The translations under genes and the position numbers were made by a program. The notes under the pieces were generated by a model. The model was not told the DNA's origin and made no database searches. It worked only from the letters and a program-made list of their open reading frames with translations. This document shows positions 25,774-34,400 of a stretch of DNA of 37,948 nt, piece after piece. Position 1 is the stretch's first letter. Every line of letters begins with the position of its first letter. Location of the stretch: the NCBI GenBank assembly GCA_902779395.1, contig CACZBK010000042.1, positions 1-37,948 of the forward strand. Reading direction: 5' to 3'. The stretch is from an uncultured Lachnospiraceae bacterium. Lineage in GTDB: Bacteria; Bacillota; Clostridia; Lachnospirales; Lachnospiraceae.

Positions 25774-26628
25774 TTACGCCGATGGCTGGCTTTTATGTAC
25801 GCTTATGGATTTGATCATCTTGTCCTCAACTTCTTCGACCTTAAAATGATATCCTCCGATATCAGTCTCAAAATGATCGCCTTCTTCAGGTATATGCTCC
25901 ATCAGCGATATCAGATATCCGTTAATGGTCTCAAACTCGGTATCTCCGAAATCAATGCCCATACGTTCGGAAAGATCTTCGAGCCTGGTAAGTCCTTCGA
26001 TCAGATAATTACCATCCTTATCATCCGCAACAATACGGTCATCTTCCTTGTCATACTCATCCTGAATGTTACCGACGATCTCCTCAAGTATGTCTTCCAT
26101 AGCCACAAGCCCGCTTGTCTGACCGTATTCATCCACTACGATGACCATCTGGGTATTTGATGACTGCATCTGTTTAAACAGAGAATTTACTGTTTTGGTC
26201 TCGGGAACAAATACCGCTTCCCTTAAAGACGATCCTATCTCCTCCAGTGTAGGGTTCAACTTCGGGGTCTCTTCTTTTAATCTTACGGCATCCTTAAAAT
26301 GCAGGATACCGGTAATATGATCCAGGTCTTCATGATAAACGGGATAGCGCGAAAAAGTACTGTTAAGTATCTCTTTAAGCGCATCCTTAAGTTTTATCGT
26401 ATCTTCAAAAGCAACTATATGATTACGGTGAGTCATTATATCGCCGGCCTCTTTATCGGAAAGCTCAAAGATATTTGCGATCATCTCCGCCTCTTCCGGC
26501 TCTATCGTACCGTTTTCCTGTCCTTCATTTACGATAGCGATTATCTCACGCTCCGTACCGTCTTCAGTAAGCTCCCTTTTCTTTTTGAAAAACCGGTCAA
26601 ACCAATTTCCCTTACTGTCATCTTCCAT
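25774..26628 (-). CDS. CBS-pair and CorC/HlyC-domain protein, soluble form
   Basis: A 284-residue cytoplasmic protein with two CBS motifs (about residues 60-185; EAGDIMTHRNHIVAF and NTQMVIVVDEYGQTSGLVAM) and a C-terminal CorC/HlyC transporter-associated domain (about 200-280; GDTEFETINGYLISLMEHIP). The N-terminal DUF21 membrane domain of full-length CNNM/CorB/hemolysin-like proteins is absent. This matches the E. coli CorC layout (292 residues), linked to magnesium and cobalt efflux, but the ligand here is unknown. The ATG at 26628 has AAGGA eight bases upstream. It follows alr after 55 bp and is followed by the yebC promoter region. Confidence 0.9.
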   Translation of the reverse strand: MEDDSKGNWFDRFFKKKRELTEDGTEREIIAIVNEGQENGTIEPEEAEMIANIFELSDKEAGDIMTHRNHIVAFEDTIKLKDALKEILNSTFSRYPVYHEDLDHITGILHFKDAVRLKEETPKLNPTLEEIGSSLREAVFVPETKTVNSLFKQMQSSNTQMVIVVDEYGQTSGLVAMEDILEEIVGNIQDEYDKEDDRIVADDKDGNYLIEGLTRLEDLSERMGIDFGDTEFETINGYLISLMEHIPEEGDHFETDIGGYHFKVEEVEDKMIKSISVHKSQPSA

Positions 26629-26683
26629 ATCTCAGATCCTTTTATAAAGTATTTTACCGTTTCGGTATATCAGTCATGCTCTT

Positions 26684-27817
26684 TCAGTTTCTTATATATA
26701 CTCTGGGCACTCTCTTACCTATATCGCATACAGCCTCATAATTGATCCTTCCGGATTTTTCGGCAAATTCTTCCATGGTGATACACTCATCACCGTCACA
26801 TCCGACCAGTGTGGCAAGATCCCCGGGTTTAACAAGGTCATTGCCGGTAACATCAACCATCATCTGATCCATGCATACCCTGCCCACAACAGGATAACGC
26901 TTCCCGTATAAAAGTACACATCCCTTATCCGAAAGACACCTGGGATACCCGTCCGCATATCCGACCGATAATGTGGCTATACGGGAAGGATGCGATGTGA
27001 TAAAGGTCCCGCCGTAGCTGATGGGAGTCCCCGCAGGTACATCTTTCACATGGATGACACTGCTTTTTATCTCCATGGCCGGCTTCAGCTTTATCCTGCT
27101 TTCATCGACTTCATCCGAAGGAAGCAGTCCGTAAGTGATTATCCCGCTCCTTACAAGATCAAGATGGGTATAGGGAAGCTCCATGATAGAAGCACTGTTT
27201 GCACAGTGTTTAAGCGGAATATCTATCCCCTCTTCATGAAGGGTATCGATAAATGAAGTATAGCGTGAAAACTGTTCTTTTGAGGGTGTTTTATCGTACT
27301 CATCAGCTCTGGCAAAATGAGTAAATATACCTTCGATCTCTATCCCCGGCATATCATGAACACACTTTACAAAATCAAGCCCCTCTTTATCCGGCTGGAT
27401 TCCTATCCTGCCCATGCCGGTATCGAGTTTAATATGGACCAGCGCCTTTCTTTTGCTTCTTTGCGCAGTTTCGGACAAAAGACGTGCGCTCTCCATATCA
27501 AAAAGACTGATCCTTATTCCATATTCAACTGCCAGAGGGATCGTGGAAGGAAAAGTATATCCAAGGATAAGAACAGGTTTTCCTATACCCTGTTCGATTA
27601 TATCAAGCGCCTCATCTATCGTGGCTACAGCATATCCCCATACGGCATCTACCGTGGAAAGCTCCTGTGCGATACGCACAGCTCCGTGACCGTAACCGTC
27701 AGCCTTGATCACCGCCATTATCTTGGTTTTTTTGGGTATGGCTTCCCTTACATGACGGATATTGTAATGTATATTATCCAGATTTACTGTTGCAAAAACT
27801 CTTTCCTGATGTAACAT
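26684..27817 (-). CDS. alr: Alanine racemase
   Basis: Alr is a PLP enzyme interconverting L- and D-alanine for peptidoglycan. The PLP lysine lies in MAVIKADGYGHGA (Lys38 from the chosen start). The substrate-specificity stretch HIKLDTGMGRIG is present. The second catalytic base Tyr is in ATLSVGYADGYPR, followed by GRVCMDQMMVDVT. Start choice: the open frame extends to ATG 27856, overlapping the upstream gene without a ribosome site. ATG 27817 lies four bases after that gene's stop, with GGAG nine bases before it, giving 377 residues, close to the usual length. The C-terminus ends PRVYIRN. It is the only clear peptidoglycan-precursor gene in the window. Confidence 0.96.
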   Translation of the reverse strand: MLHQERVFATVNLDNIHYNIRHVREAIPKKTKIMAVIKADGYGHGAVRIAQELSTVDAVWGYAVATIDEALDIIEQGIGKPVLILGYTFPSTIPLAVEYGIRISLFDMESARLLSETAQRSKRKALVHIKLDTGMGRIGIQPDKEGLDFVKCVHDMPGIEIEGIFTHFARADEYDKTPSKEQFSRYTSFIDTLHEEGIDIPLKHCANSASIMELPYTHLDLVRSGIITYGLLPSDEVDESRIKLKPAMEIKSSVIHVKDVPAGTPISYGGTFITSHPSRIATLSVGYADGYPRCLSDKGCVLLYGKRYPVVGRVCMDQMMVDVTGNDLVKPGDLATLVGCDGDECITMEEFAEKSGRINYEAVCDIGKRVPRVYIRN

Positions 27818-27821
27818 TTTC

Positions 27822-28532
27822 TCAAACTCCGGAGTCAGCATTTCCGGATCCGGCATCAGCTTTCGCTTCCGCCTTATCCGAAGGCTCCTCTTTCTTTACG
27901 TTTCCTGTCTGAGCCGCAGTCCCTGCAGGTTTTATCACATGCTCCGTTTCGGGGTTATACTTCATGTCGAAAATATCGATGACCTCTGCCCCGAAGATAT
28001 CATGCATGTATGAATAGATCTGCTGGTTTTTCAGCTCGGCTTCCTGCTTGCGCACTACATTCTTTTTAAGTTCGATACGCATATCGGCTATCCATGATGC
28101 TATCTCATTGATATGCCTGGTATTCTCTGCAATCAGATCATAGCATACTTCCATAGTCTCGAGCATCAGTTCATAATTGACCTGATCGATCTCTTTGGGA
28201 AGATCCATAAGCTCATCCTGATATTCTTCAAGCTTCTGGTTCAGGGCATTGATCCTTGCAGAATAATCCGCCTGTTTTTCTTTTCCGCCCTGCTCATCCA
28301 TCACGCCTACGATCTCTTCCATCAGTTTAGCTTTTGCGGCGCGTATCTGTTTTGATTCGGTATTTATCTTACCCTGTCTTTTCAGCAGTTCTTTTAACTG
28401 ATTTTCAAGTTCCTGCATATGAGGGGTATGTACTATGCCCGCCATCAGCTTATACCACTTATTGTCAAGTGATATTACAGGGATCCTTTTCCCGAAAAGT
28501 GCAGGTTTAAAAACTTCGTCTTTTCTTGCCAT
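27822..28532 (-). CDS. Hypothetical coiled-coil protein
   Basis: I do not recognise this 236-residue protein. The N-terminus FKPALFGKRIPVISLDNKWY suggests a small folded anchor. Residues about 37-165 are heptad-rich helix, probably a long antiparallel coiled coil (MQELENQLKELLKRQGKINT, then ARINALNQKLEEYQDELMDL). The next part, YMHDIFGAEVIDIFDMKYNP, looks conserved and globular. The last 40 residues are disordered and Ala/Lys/Glu-rich. There is no signal peptide or membrane helix, so it is cytoplasmic. The ATG at 28532 shares a base with the icd TAA stop (TAATG), with GGAG four to five bases upstream. It is tightly placed between icd and alr, and its role is unknown. Confidence 0.8.
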   Translation of the reverse strand: MARKDEVFKPALFGKRIPVISLDNKWYKLMAGIVHTPHMQELENQLKELLKRQGKINTESKQIRAAKAKLMEEIVGVMDEQGGKEKQADYSARINALNQKLEEYQDELMDLPKEIDQVNYELMLETMEVCYDLIAENTRHINEIASWIADMRIELKKNVVRKQEAELKNQQIYSYMHDIFGAEVIDIFDMKYNPETEHVIKPAGTAAQTGNVKKEEPSDKAEAKADAGSGNADSGV

Positions 28533-29743
28533 TATTCTCCAAGCTCATCAAATGTTGCCCTGATCGCCCTGATAAAATCAAGGCTGTTAAGTATTACAGG
28601 CTCACTGCAGGTAGAAATAAGAGAAAGCGACTTAGTCATCTTTCCGTCTTCAACAGTCTTTATGCATGCTTTTTCAAGTCTGTCGGCAAATGCACAAAGC
28701 TCTTTGATGCCATCGATCTCACCACGTTTTCTGAGCGCACCGGTCCAGGCAAAAATAGTTGCGATCGAATTGGTCGAGGTTTCCTCGCCTTTTAAGTGCT
28801 TATAATAATGGCGCTGTACCGTACCGTGTGCGGCTTCGTATTCATACACACCCTTGGGCGATACAAGGACCGATGTCATCATCGACAGGTCTCCGTATGC
28901 AGTAGCAACCATATCACTCATCACATCACCGTCATAATTCTTGCAGGCCCATATAAAGCCGCCCTCTGAACGTATAACACGTGCTACGGCATCATCTATG
29001 AGTGTATAGAAATATTCTATGCCAAGCTCTTTAAACTTACCGGCATACTCATTATCATAGATCTCCTGGAATATATCCTTGAAAGTATGGTCATACTTCT
29101 TGGAAATGGTATCCTTGGTAGAGAACCACAGATCCTGCTTTGTATCTACGGCATATTTGAAACATGCCTGCGCAAAGGATCTGATGGAATCCTCTGTATT
29201 ATGGATACCCTGGATGATCCCGGGACCTTTAAACTGATGTATGGTCTCCCTGATCTCACTGCCGTCTTCAGCCGTATATACAAGTTCTGCCTTACCGGCA
29301 CCGGGAACCTTTATCTCTACATTCTTATAAACATCCCCGTATGCATGACGGGCTATGGTTATAGGTTTTTTCCAGTTTGCAACATAAGGTACTATACCCT
29401 TAACAAGGATCGGAGCACGGAAAACGGTTCCGTCAAGTATGGATCTGATGGTACCATTGGGGCTTTTCCACATTTCTTTCAGATCATATTCCTTTACTCT
29501 TGCCGCATTCGGTGTGATAGTTGCACATTTTACGGCAACACCGTATTTATTCGTTGCATTTGCAGAATCTATAGTAACCTGATCATCCGTCTCATTCCTG
29601 TGCTTAAGCCCAAGATCGTAATACTCAGTCTTTAAGTCCACATAAGGATTGATGAGCTCCTCTTTGATCATTCCCCAGAGTATACGGGTCATCTCATCCC
29701 CGTCCATCTCTACCAGGGGTGTGGTCATCTGAATCTTTGCCAT
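28532..29743 (-). CDS. icd: NADP-dependent isocitrate dehydrogenase, eukaryotic-like type
   Basis: Oxidatively decarboxylates isocitrate to 2-oxoglutarate with NADP, supplying 2-oxoglutarate for glutamate. The 403-residue sequence opens [20 protein letters not shown] and contains the isocitrate-binding [16 protein letters not shown], the metal-binding [20 protein letters not shown] and [16 protein letters not shown], and the cofactor loop [13 protein letters not shown]. These signatures are those of the dimeric eukaryotic-like (type II) IDH rather than the E. coli type. The ATG at 29743 has AAAGGAG ten bases upstream. It follows the secreted LRR gene by 21 bp and overlaps the next gene by one base. 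No separate promoter is obvious in the 21-bp gap. Confidence 0.95.
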   Translation of the reverse strand: MAKIQMTTPLVEMDGDEMTRILWGMIKEELINPYVDLKTEYYDLGLKHRNETDDQVTIDSANATNKYGVAVKCATITPNAARVKEYDLKEMWKSPNGTIRSILDGTVFRAPILVKGIVPYVANWKKPITIARHAYGDVYKNVEIKVPGAGKAELVYTAEDGSEIRETIHQFKGPGIIQGIHNTEDSIRSFAQACFKYAVDTKQDLWFSTKDTISKKYDHTFKDIFQEIYDNEYAGKFKELGIEYFYTLIDDAVARVIRSEGGFIWACKNYDGDVMSDMVATAYGDLSMMTSVLVSPKGVYEYEAAHGTVQRHYYKHLKGEETSTNSIATIFAWTGALRKRGEIDGIKELCAFADRLEKACIKTVEDGKMTKSLSLISTCSEPVILNSLDFIRAIRATFDELGE

Positions 29744-29764
29744 TTCTTTAATACTCCTTTTTAT

Positions 29765-31312
29765 TTATTCCAGAACTCCGTCCGCAACGCTTTTAACGTA
29801 ATCGGGAAGGGTTTCCGGTTTTTCTCCTTTTATTCCGATAAGGACACCGTCGCCTACTACCAGCAGGTCTCCGTCCTTTGCATTATCCATCCAGTTATTA
29901 TACCACGGAGTGAAATTAAATGCATACTTTCCGATCTTCTCCACACTTTTGGGTATATATACATTACTGAGCATGTCACAGTGATAAAATGCTCCTTCAT
30001 CTATCACCTGAAGACTTTCGGGAAGCTTTATATCAGTAAGATGCGTACGTGCAAAAGCAAATGCTCCTATCTGTAAAAGTCCCTCTTCAAATTCATACTC
30101 CGTAAGAGTCTGGTCCAGATAATAAAGATGATCATCAAGATATTCCGCTACATGTACCTCCGGCACCTTACTGCCGTCAAATACCGTATATTCACCGGCT
30201 TTGATCTGTACATATGCCCTGTCGGAAACAACCGGAGAATTTCCAAGGATCACGCCCTCGGCAGTAACACGAAGTCCGTCATGCACATCCAAAGACTGCT
30301 GAGGAAGCAGGATATTTCCTGCTCCGTCAGCCGATGAAGCCTGCTCATCCGTATCTTCTGCCGAAGCAGTTGTATTCTGCGTATTTTCGGTATAAGGCAT
30401 TTCTTCGGTGTAAACATAATTTATATTTATCATCGGACGGTCGGATACCTGATAGAAATGTTCATCTGCATATCTGTATGCATAAGAATAAGGACTGCAG
30501 ATAACATACATATTATCCGGGCATCCGTCAAAGGCTGTTTCATGGATCTTCCCTACCGATTCGGGGATAAAAACCTGGGCCAGCCTGGTGCAGCCGGAAA
30601 ATGCCCTTATCCCTATCTCGTTTGTGGGTATCTGCATACTGACATTTTCAAGACTTTCGCAATTGGAGAAAGCATGATCCGGTATCTTTTTGATGCCGTT
30701 AACTGTAAGGCTTTTCAGATTATCGCAGCCCCAGAAAGCATAGCGTTCAATATCGCTGACATTCTCAGGGATACCGTAAGCCTGGTTTTCCGATCCTGCA
30801 GCATACTGATACAGTTTATTGCCGTTTTTACTTAAAACTATGCTCCCGTAACTGCTGAGATACGGATTTTCGGCAGAAATGCCTATTGTTTTAAGACTGT
30901 CGCAGTCAGAAAAAGCCCCGGCTCCGAAATTCTTAAGCCCGGCTCCTATCTTAACATCTTTAAGTAAGCTGCAGCCCCAGAATGCCGAATCACCCAAAGT
31001 CGCTACACTGTCCGGTATAACAACACGCTTAAGCGCTTTGCAGTCCTTAAATGCCGATTCATCGATCCTGGTAACACTGTCCGAAAAAGTAACTTCTTCA
31101 ACATAGGGATTTCCCATGAACGCTTCCCTTCCCACCGTAGAGACCGTAGAAGGGACAAGCACCTTCGGAGAGGTGCCGTTATATGTATGCAAAACACCGC
31201 CGGTGACATTAAAATCACCGTCGGTCGATGCATTTGCACGATATATCCCGCCGATAAGCAGAACAGACAATAACGCAAAGGCGGGTATGAGCAGCAATAA
31301 GCGTTTATTCAT
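29765..31312 (-). CDS. Secreted BspA-type leucine-rich-repeat protein
   Basis: A 515-residue exported protein with a signal peptide (residues 1-29, LLLLIPAFALLSVLLIGGIY then ANAS). Residues 40-285 are BspA-type LRRs with Phe of the AF motif spaced 23 residues apart (65, 88, 111, 134, then 193, 215, 238, 261). A Thr/Ser/Asp-rich linker at about 300-335 leads to a second LRR block (about 405-470). The C-terminus LPDYVKSVADGVLE looks like the opening of another repeat that is not completed. There is no sorting signal, membrane anchor or visible wall-binding domain, so it is either released or held by a partner. The ATG at 31312 is three bases after the giant LRR gene's stop, with GGAAG seven bases before it. 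Confidence 0.88.
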   Translation of the reverse strand: MNKRLLLLIPAFALLSVLLIGGIYRANASTDGDFNVTGGVLHTYNGTSPKVLVPSTVSTVGREAFMGNPYVEEVTFSDSVTRIDESAFKDCKALKRVVIPDSVATLGDSAFWGCSLLKDVKIGAGLKNFGAGAFSDCDSLKTIGISAENPYLSSYGSIVLSKNGNKLYQYAAGSENQAYGIPENVSDIERYAFWGCDNLKSLTVNGIKKIPDHAFSNCESLENVSMQIPTNEIGIRAFSGCTRLAQVFIPESVGKIHETAFDGCPDNMYVICSPYSYAYRYADEHFYQVSDRPMININYVYTEEMPYTENTQNTTASAEDTDEQASSADGAGNILLPQQSLDVHDGLRVTAEGVILGNSPVVSDRAYVQIKAGEYTVFDGSKVPEVHVAEYLDDHLYYLDQTLTEYEFEEGLLQIGAFAFARTHLTDIKLPESLQVIDEGAFYHCDMLSNVYIPKSVEKIGKYAFNFTPWYNNWMDNAKDGDLLVVGDGVLIGIKGEKPETLPDYVKSVADGVLE

Positions 31313-31315
31313 ACC

Positions 31316-31462
31316 TTATCTTCCCGAAGATTTCTTCTTTCTTCTCTTTTCCTCTGCAATGATAGGATTCTTTTCTTTCCAGAGGAAGAGTACCGCGGAC
31401 ATCGACAGCATGCCTCCCGATAAGAACCACTTGGGTTTAATACCGTCGCCTGTCTTGGGAGT
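31316..31462 (-). other. Coding region for the cell-wall sorting signal (TPKTG)
   Basis: Encodes TPKTG, then a hydrophobic stretch WFLSGGMLSMSAVLFLW and a basic tail RRKKKSSGR. The pentapeptide departs from LPXTG at position one only. Confidence 0.75.
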
Positions 31463-34400
31463 ATTATCAACTATGCCTCTTACGATGTGGCCGGTATCAA
31501 CATATATGGTATAAGGCGAGAAGTGGGTTGCAGTAAATCGCATGCAGGGCACACCGTCTATTGTTGTATAGGATGTTGCAAGTTCCTGAAGCTGTCCGTT
31601 AATGACCGCTCCTGCCTTATTGTTTCCGGCGTATGACAGTAATGCCTCGGGTAAGGGCATCGTGATCGTAACGGCCAGTGAATTTGCATTAGATACCAGG
31701 TATGTTCCGGTAGAATCATAAAGCGAGATATCAAATGCCGCATAGCGCAGATCGTTAAAGCGCTCACCGTAGGCATTTCGCAGCGCCGATTCAACCGCCG
31801 CCGTTGCAGCTGCAGAATCGGTTATCTTAACAATAAAGTTATCGGTCGAACCTGCTACGGATGCATTACCCAGATTCTTCTTGTTATTATCGATATTATC
31901 GGTCGTTATGATAACATCCGTTCCGTTGTTACGTACTACTGGCGTAGGTGTAGCTGTTACTCCCGGAGCCAGAGTAGGTGCAGGACCGGGTACAACAGTA
32001 GGATAATTACCGCTAACGGCTTTGCTCTTGTAGGTTGCGGTAACCTTTACATCATGGCTGGGCATGATAAAGGTAGTTGATACCGCAAGTATATTGCTGA
32101 TACCTATATCTGTATTCGAAGTGGTCCAGCGGTCAAAAGTCCTGCCCTCAGGTGCTGCATATGCCGTCACGGTCACAACGCTTCCTGCAGGATACTGTCC
32201 GGAACCGGAGCCGTTCTCTACGATAGCATAGTACATCTTGCCGGTATAATTCTGGCTGCTCGATCCGCCGGCAGTTGTGGGCGTAGGTGTACTTGTCGTA
32301 CCCGGGTTAGCCGCGCTTGTAGGCGTAGGCGTGCTTCCGGGTTTTGTCGTAGGAGTAGGCGTGCCGGGAGCCGTTGTAGGAGTAGGTGATGCATTGGGAT
32401 CCGGTGTGGGGGTAGGTGTATTAGGTACGCTTGAAAGCTTAAATGTAGCCATACATACCCAGTCTTCGGTGATATTTGCTGAATAAATGGCATCCATACC
32501 CACTTCTACTCCGCCTGCCTTACATCTCCAGCCGGCAAATTCATATTTATCTTCTTCTCCGGCTCTTTCGGCAAGAGTCGTTTTAAGATTACGTTCATTC
32601 GGAACACGCGCACGGTCACCGTCCGCAACGGTCTGAGGCGGCTCTACAAGATCCCAGTTATTGTCCTGATAAAACGAAACCGTATGTGTAATATCAAAAT
32701 ATGTTGCATATATATCGCGGTCTTCCGTGATATTTGTACCTACATCAGTTCCGTATAAGGTGGTCCCGTTTACCTTGCAGGCCCATTCTTTAAAGTTGGG
32801 AGTATTTGATGTATCGGGATAACCTATCGAAACGGGTGAAGTCTCGAAAGTCTGTACACAAAGCGCCGATGAATCGAATAACTCGTCATTTATGGCATCT
32901 TTATTTTTCCAGAACCTGACAGTGATATTGCTTAAAGGTATCCAGTGTATATGAGCCGGACCATAGCCCGATTCTTTGGTACGTTTGTAAGAGAAAGAAT
33001 CCTTCGGAGTCTGTATCCAGTATTCATTTTCTTTAAGCGCATCATAATCATCAAACGCATCCACATTTATTGTTGTGGTCATGCTGGGGATCTTTACCGT
33101 AAGCCCGGGCTGACATCCCTTAAATGCTCCGTCGCCGATATTTCCGACACTTTCAGGCAGCTTGACACTGTTAAGACGTTCGCAGTCCCTGAAGCAGTCT
33201 TCACCGATCTCTGTCAGGCCGGCCGCGCCCGAAAGATCTACACCTTTTATCTTTGTGCATCCGTCAAAAGCTCCGGGTTTGATGGATGTAACATTATTCA
33301 GATATGTTGAATCAGGATCGGGAGCGATATTTCCGTTCTCTCCCGCTGCTCCCCTTGAAGATAAGCACGCTACAAGTTCCTGATCCGCTGCATTCATGTC
33401 ATGCCTGTAAAGTATCATGTTCTCGATCGAGAGATAGGGATTGGGCATGGTATAATCGGCAGACAGCTGGGTCAGTCTGTCACAGCCATGGAAAACTCTT
33501 TCTCCGATAGTATCCGATGAAGCTCCCAGCTTTTCGCCGAGGTTAGCCAGCATCAGTCTCTCACAGCTGTCAAAGCAATAATCGGGAAGCTTTTCAACTC
33601 TGGGCAGATTAACGGTAAGCATCCAGTCATTACCCTTGCTGCTCGCCTCTGTAAAGCTTGAATCACCGCTGTTAAATTCAGGCATTTTATGGATCGCATC
33701 CTCATTATCCCTGACATCACCGGAGAAGAGACCGGGATGAGATACTTCAGGAGCCGCAAATAAGGATACCCTTGAAGAAGCGGTACTTAAGCTGCTTCCA
33801 CCGTAAAGCTGCCTCTTGGTAACTCCGTAAAGCGCAAGGCTTTCGGCAGAATCATCTATATATCGTACATCATTGCTGTTTGCATCGATAAATCTCTTTA
33901 CATCAACAGAATCAACAACAGGAGGGACATTTACAAAACGGGTTGAATTTACAAGCTCCTGTTCCGTTCCCGAGAGATTTGTAAAACGGCCGTTTGTTAT
34001 CTCATTCTTAAGGCTTTCCGGAAGCTCTTCATATCTGGGATAGTCTATAAGCATTACCTTATTGGCGCCATCCATGTTAAAGCCTACCATGCTCATTGTC
34101 TGGGTACGTTTCTTTCTCTCTGCATCTGTCATATGAGGCCAGTTTTCGGCTACAGACATATCTCCGGGGACCGGACTCATATAGCATATATGTACGGAAG
34201 ATCCGTTTATAGTATTGGAAGGATCCATAGCGTATTTAAACGGCGCATAATCGGCACTTTCCGCACTTCCGTGGAAATAAAGCTTTCCGGTATTGTTATC
34301 CGCTCCCGTCTTGAAGGCATTGGCACCGATCGATCTTGCAGCATTGAGCCATGAAGGATCGGCATTCAGAGGCTGTTCCCAGTAAACATCCTCCAGTTTG

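Noticed and set aside
26655-26667. Hairpin TACCG-TTT-CGGTA after alr as a terminator
   Set aside because: The stem is only five base pairs and no T-run follows it on the minus strand.
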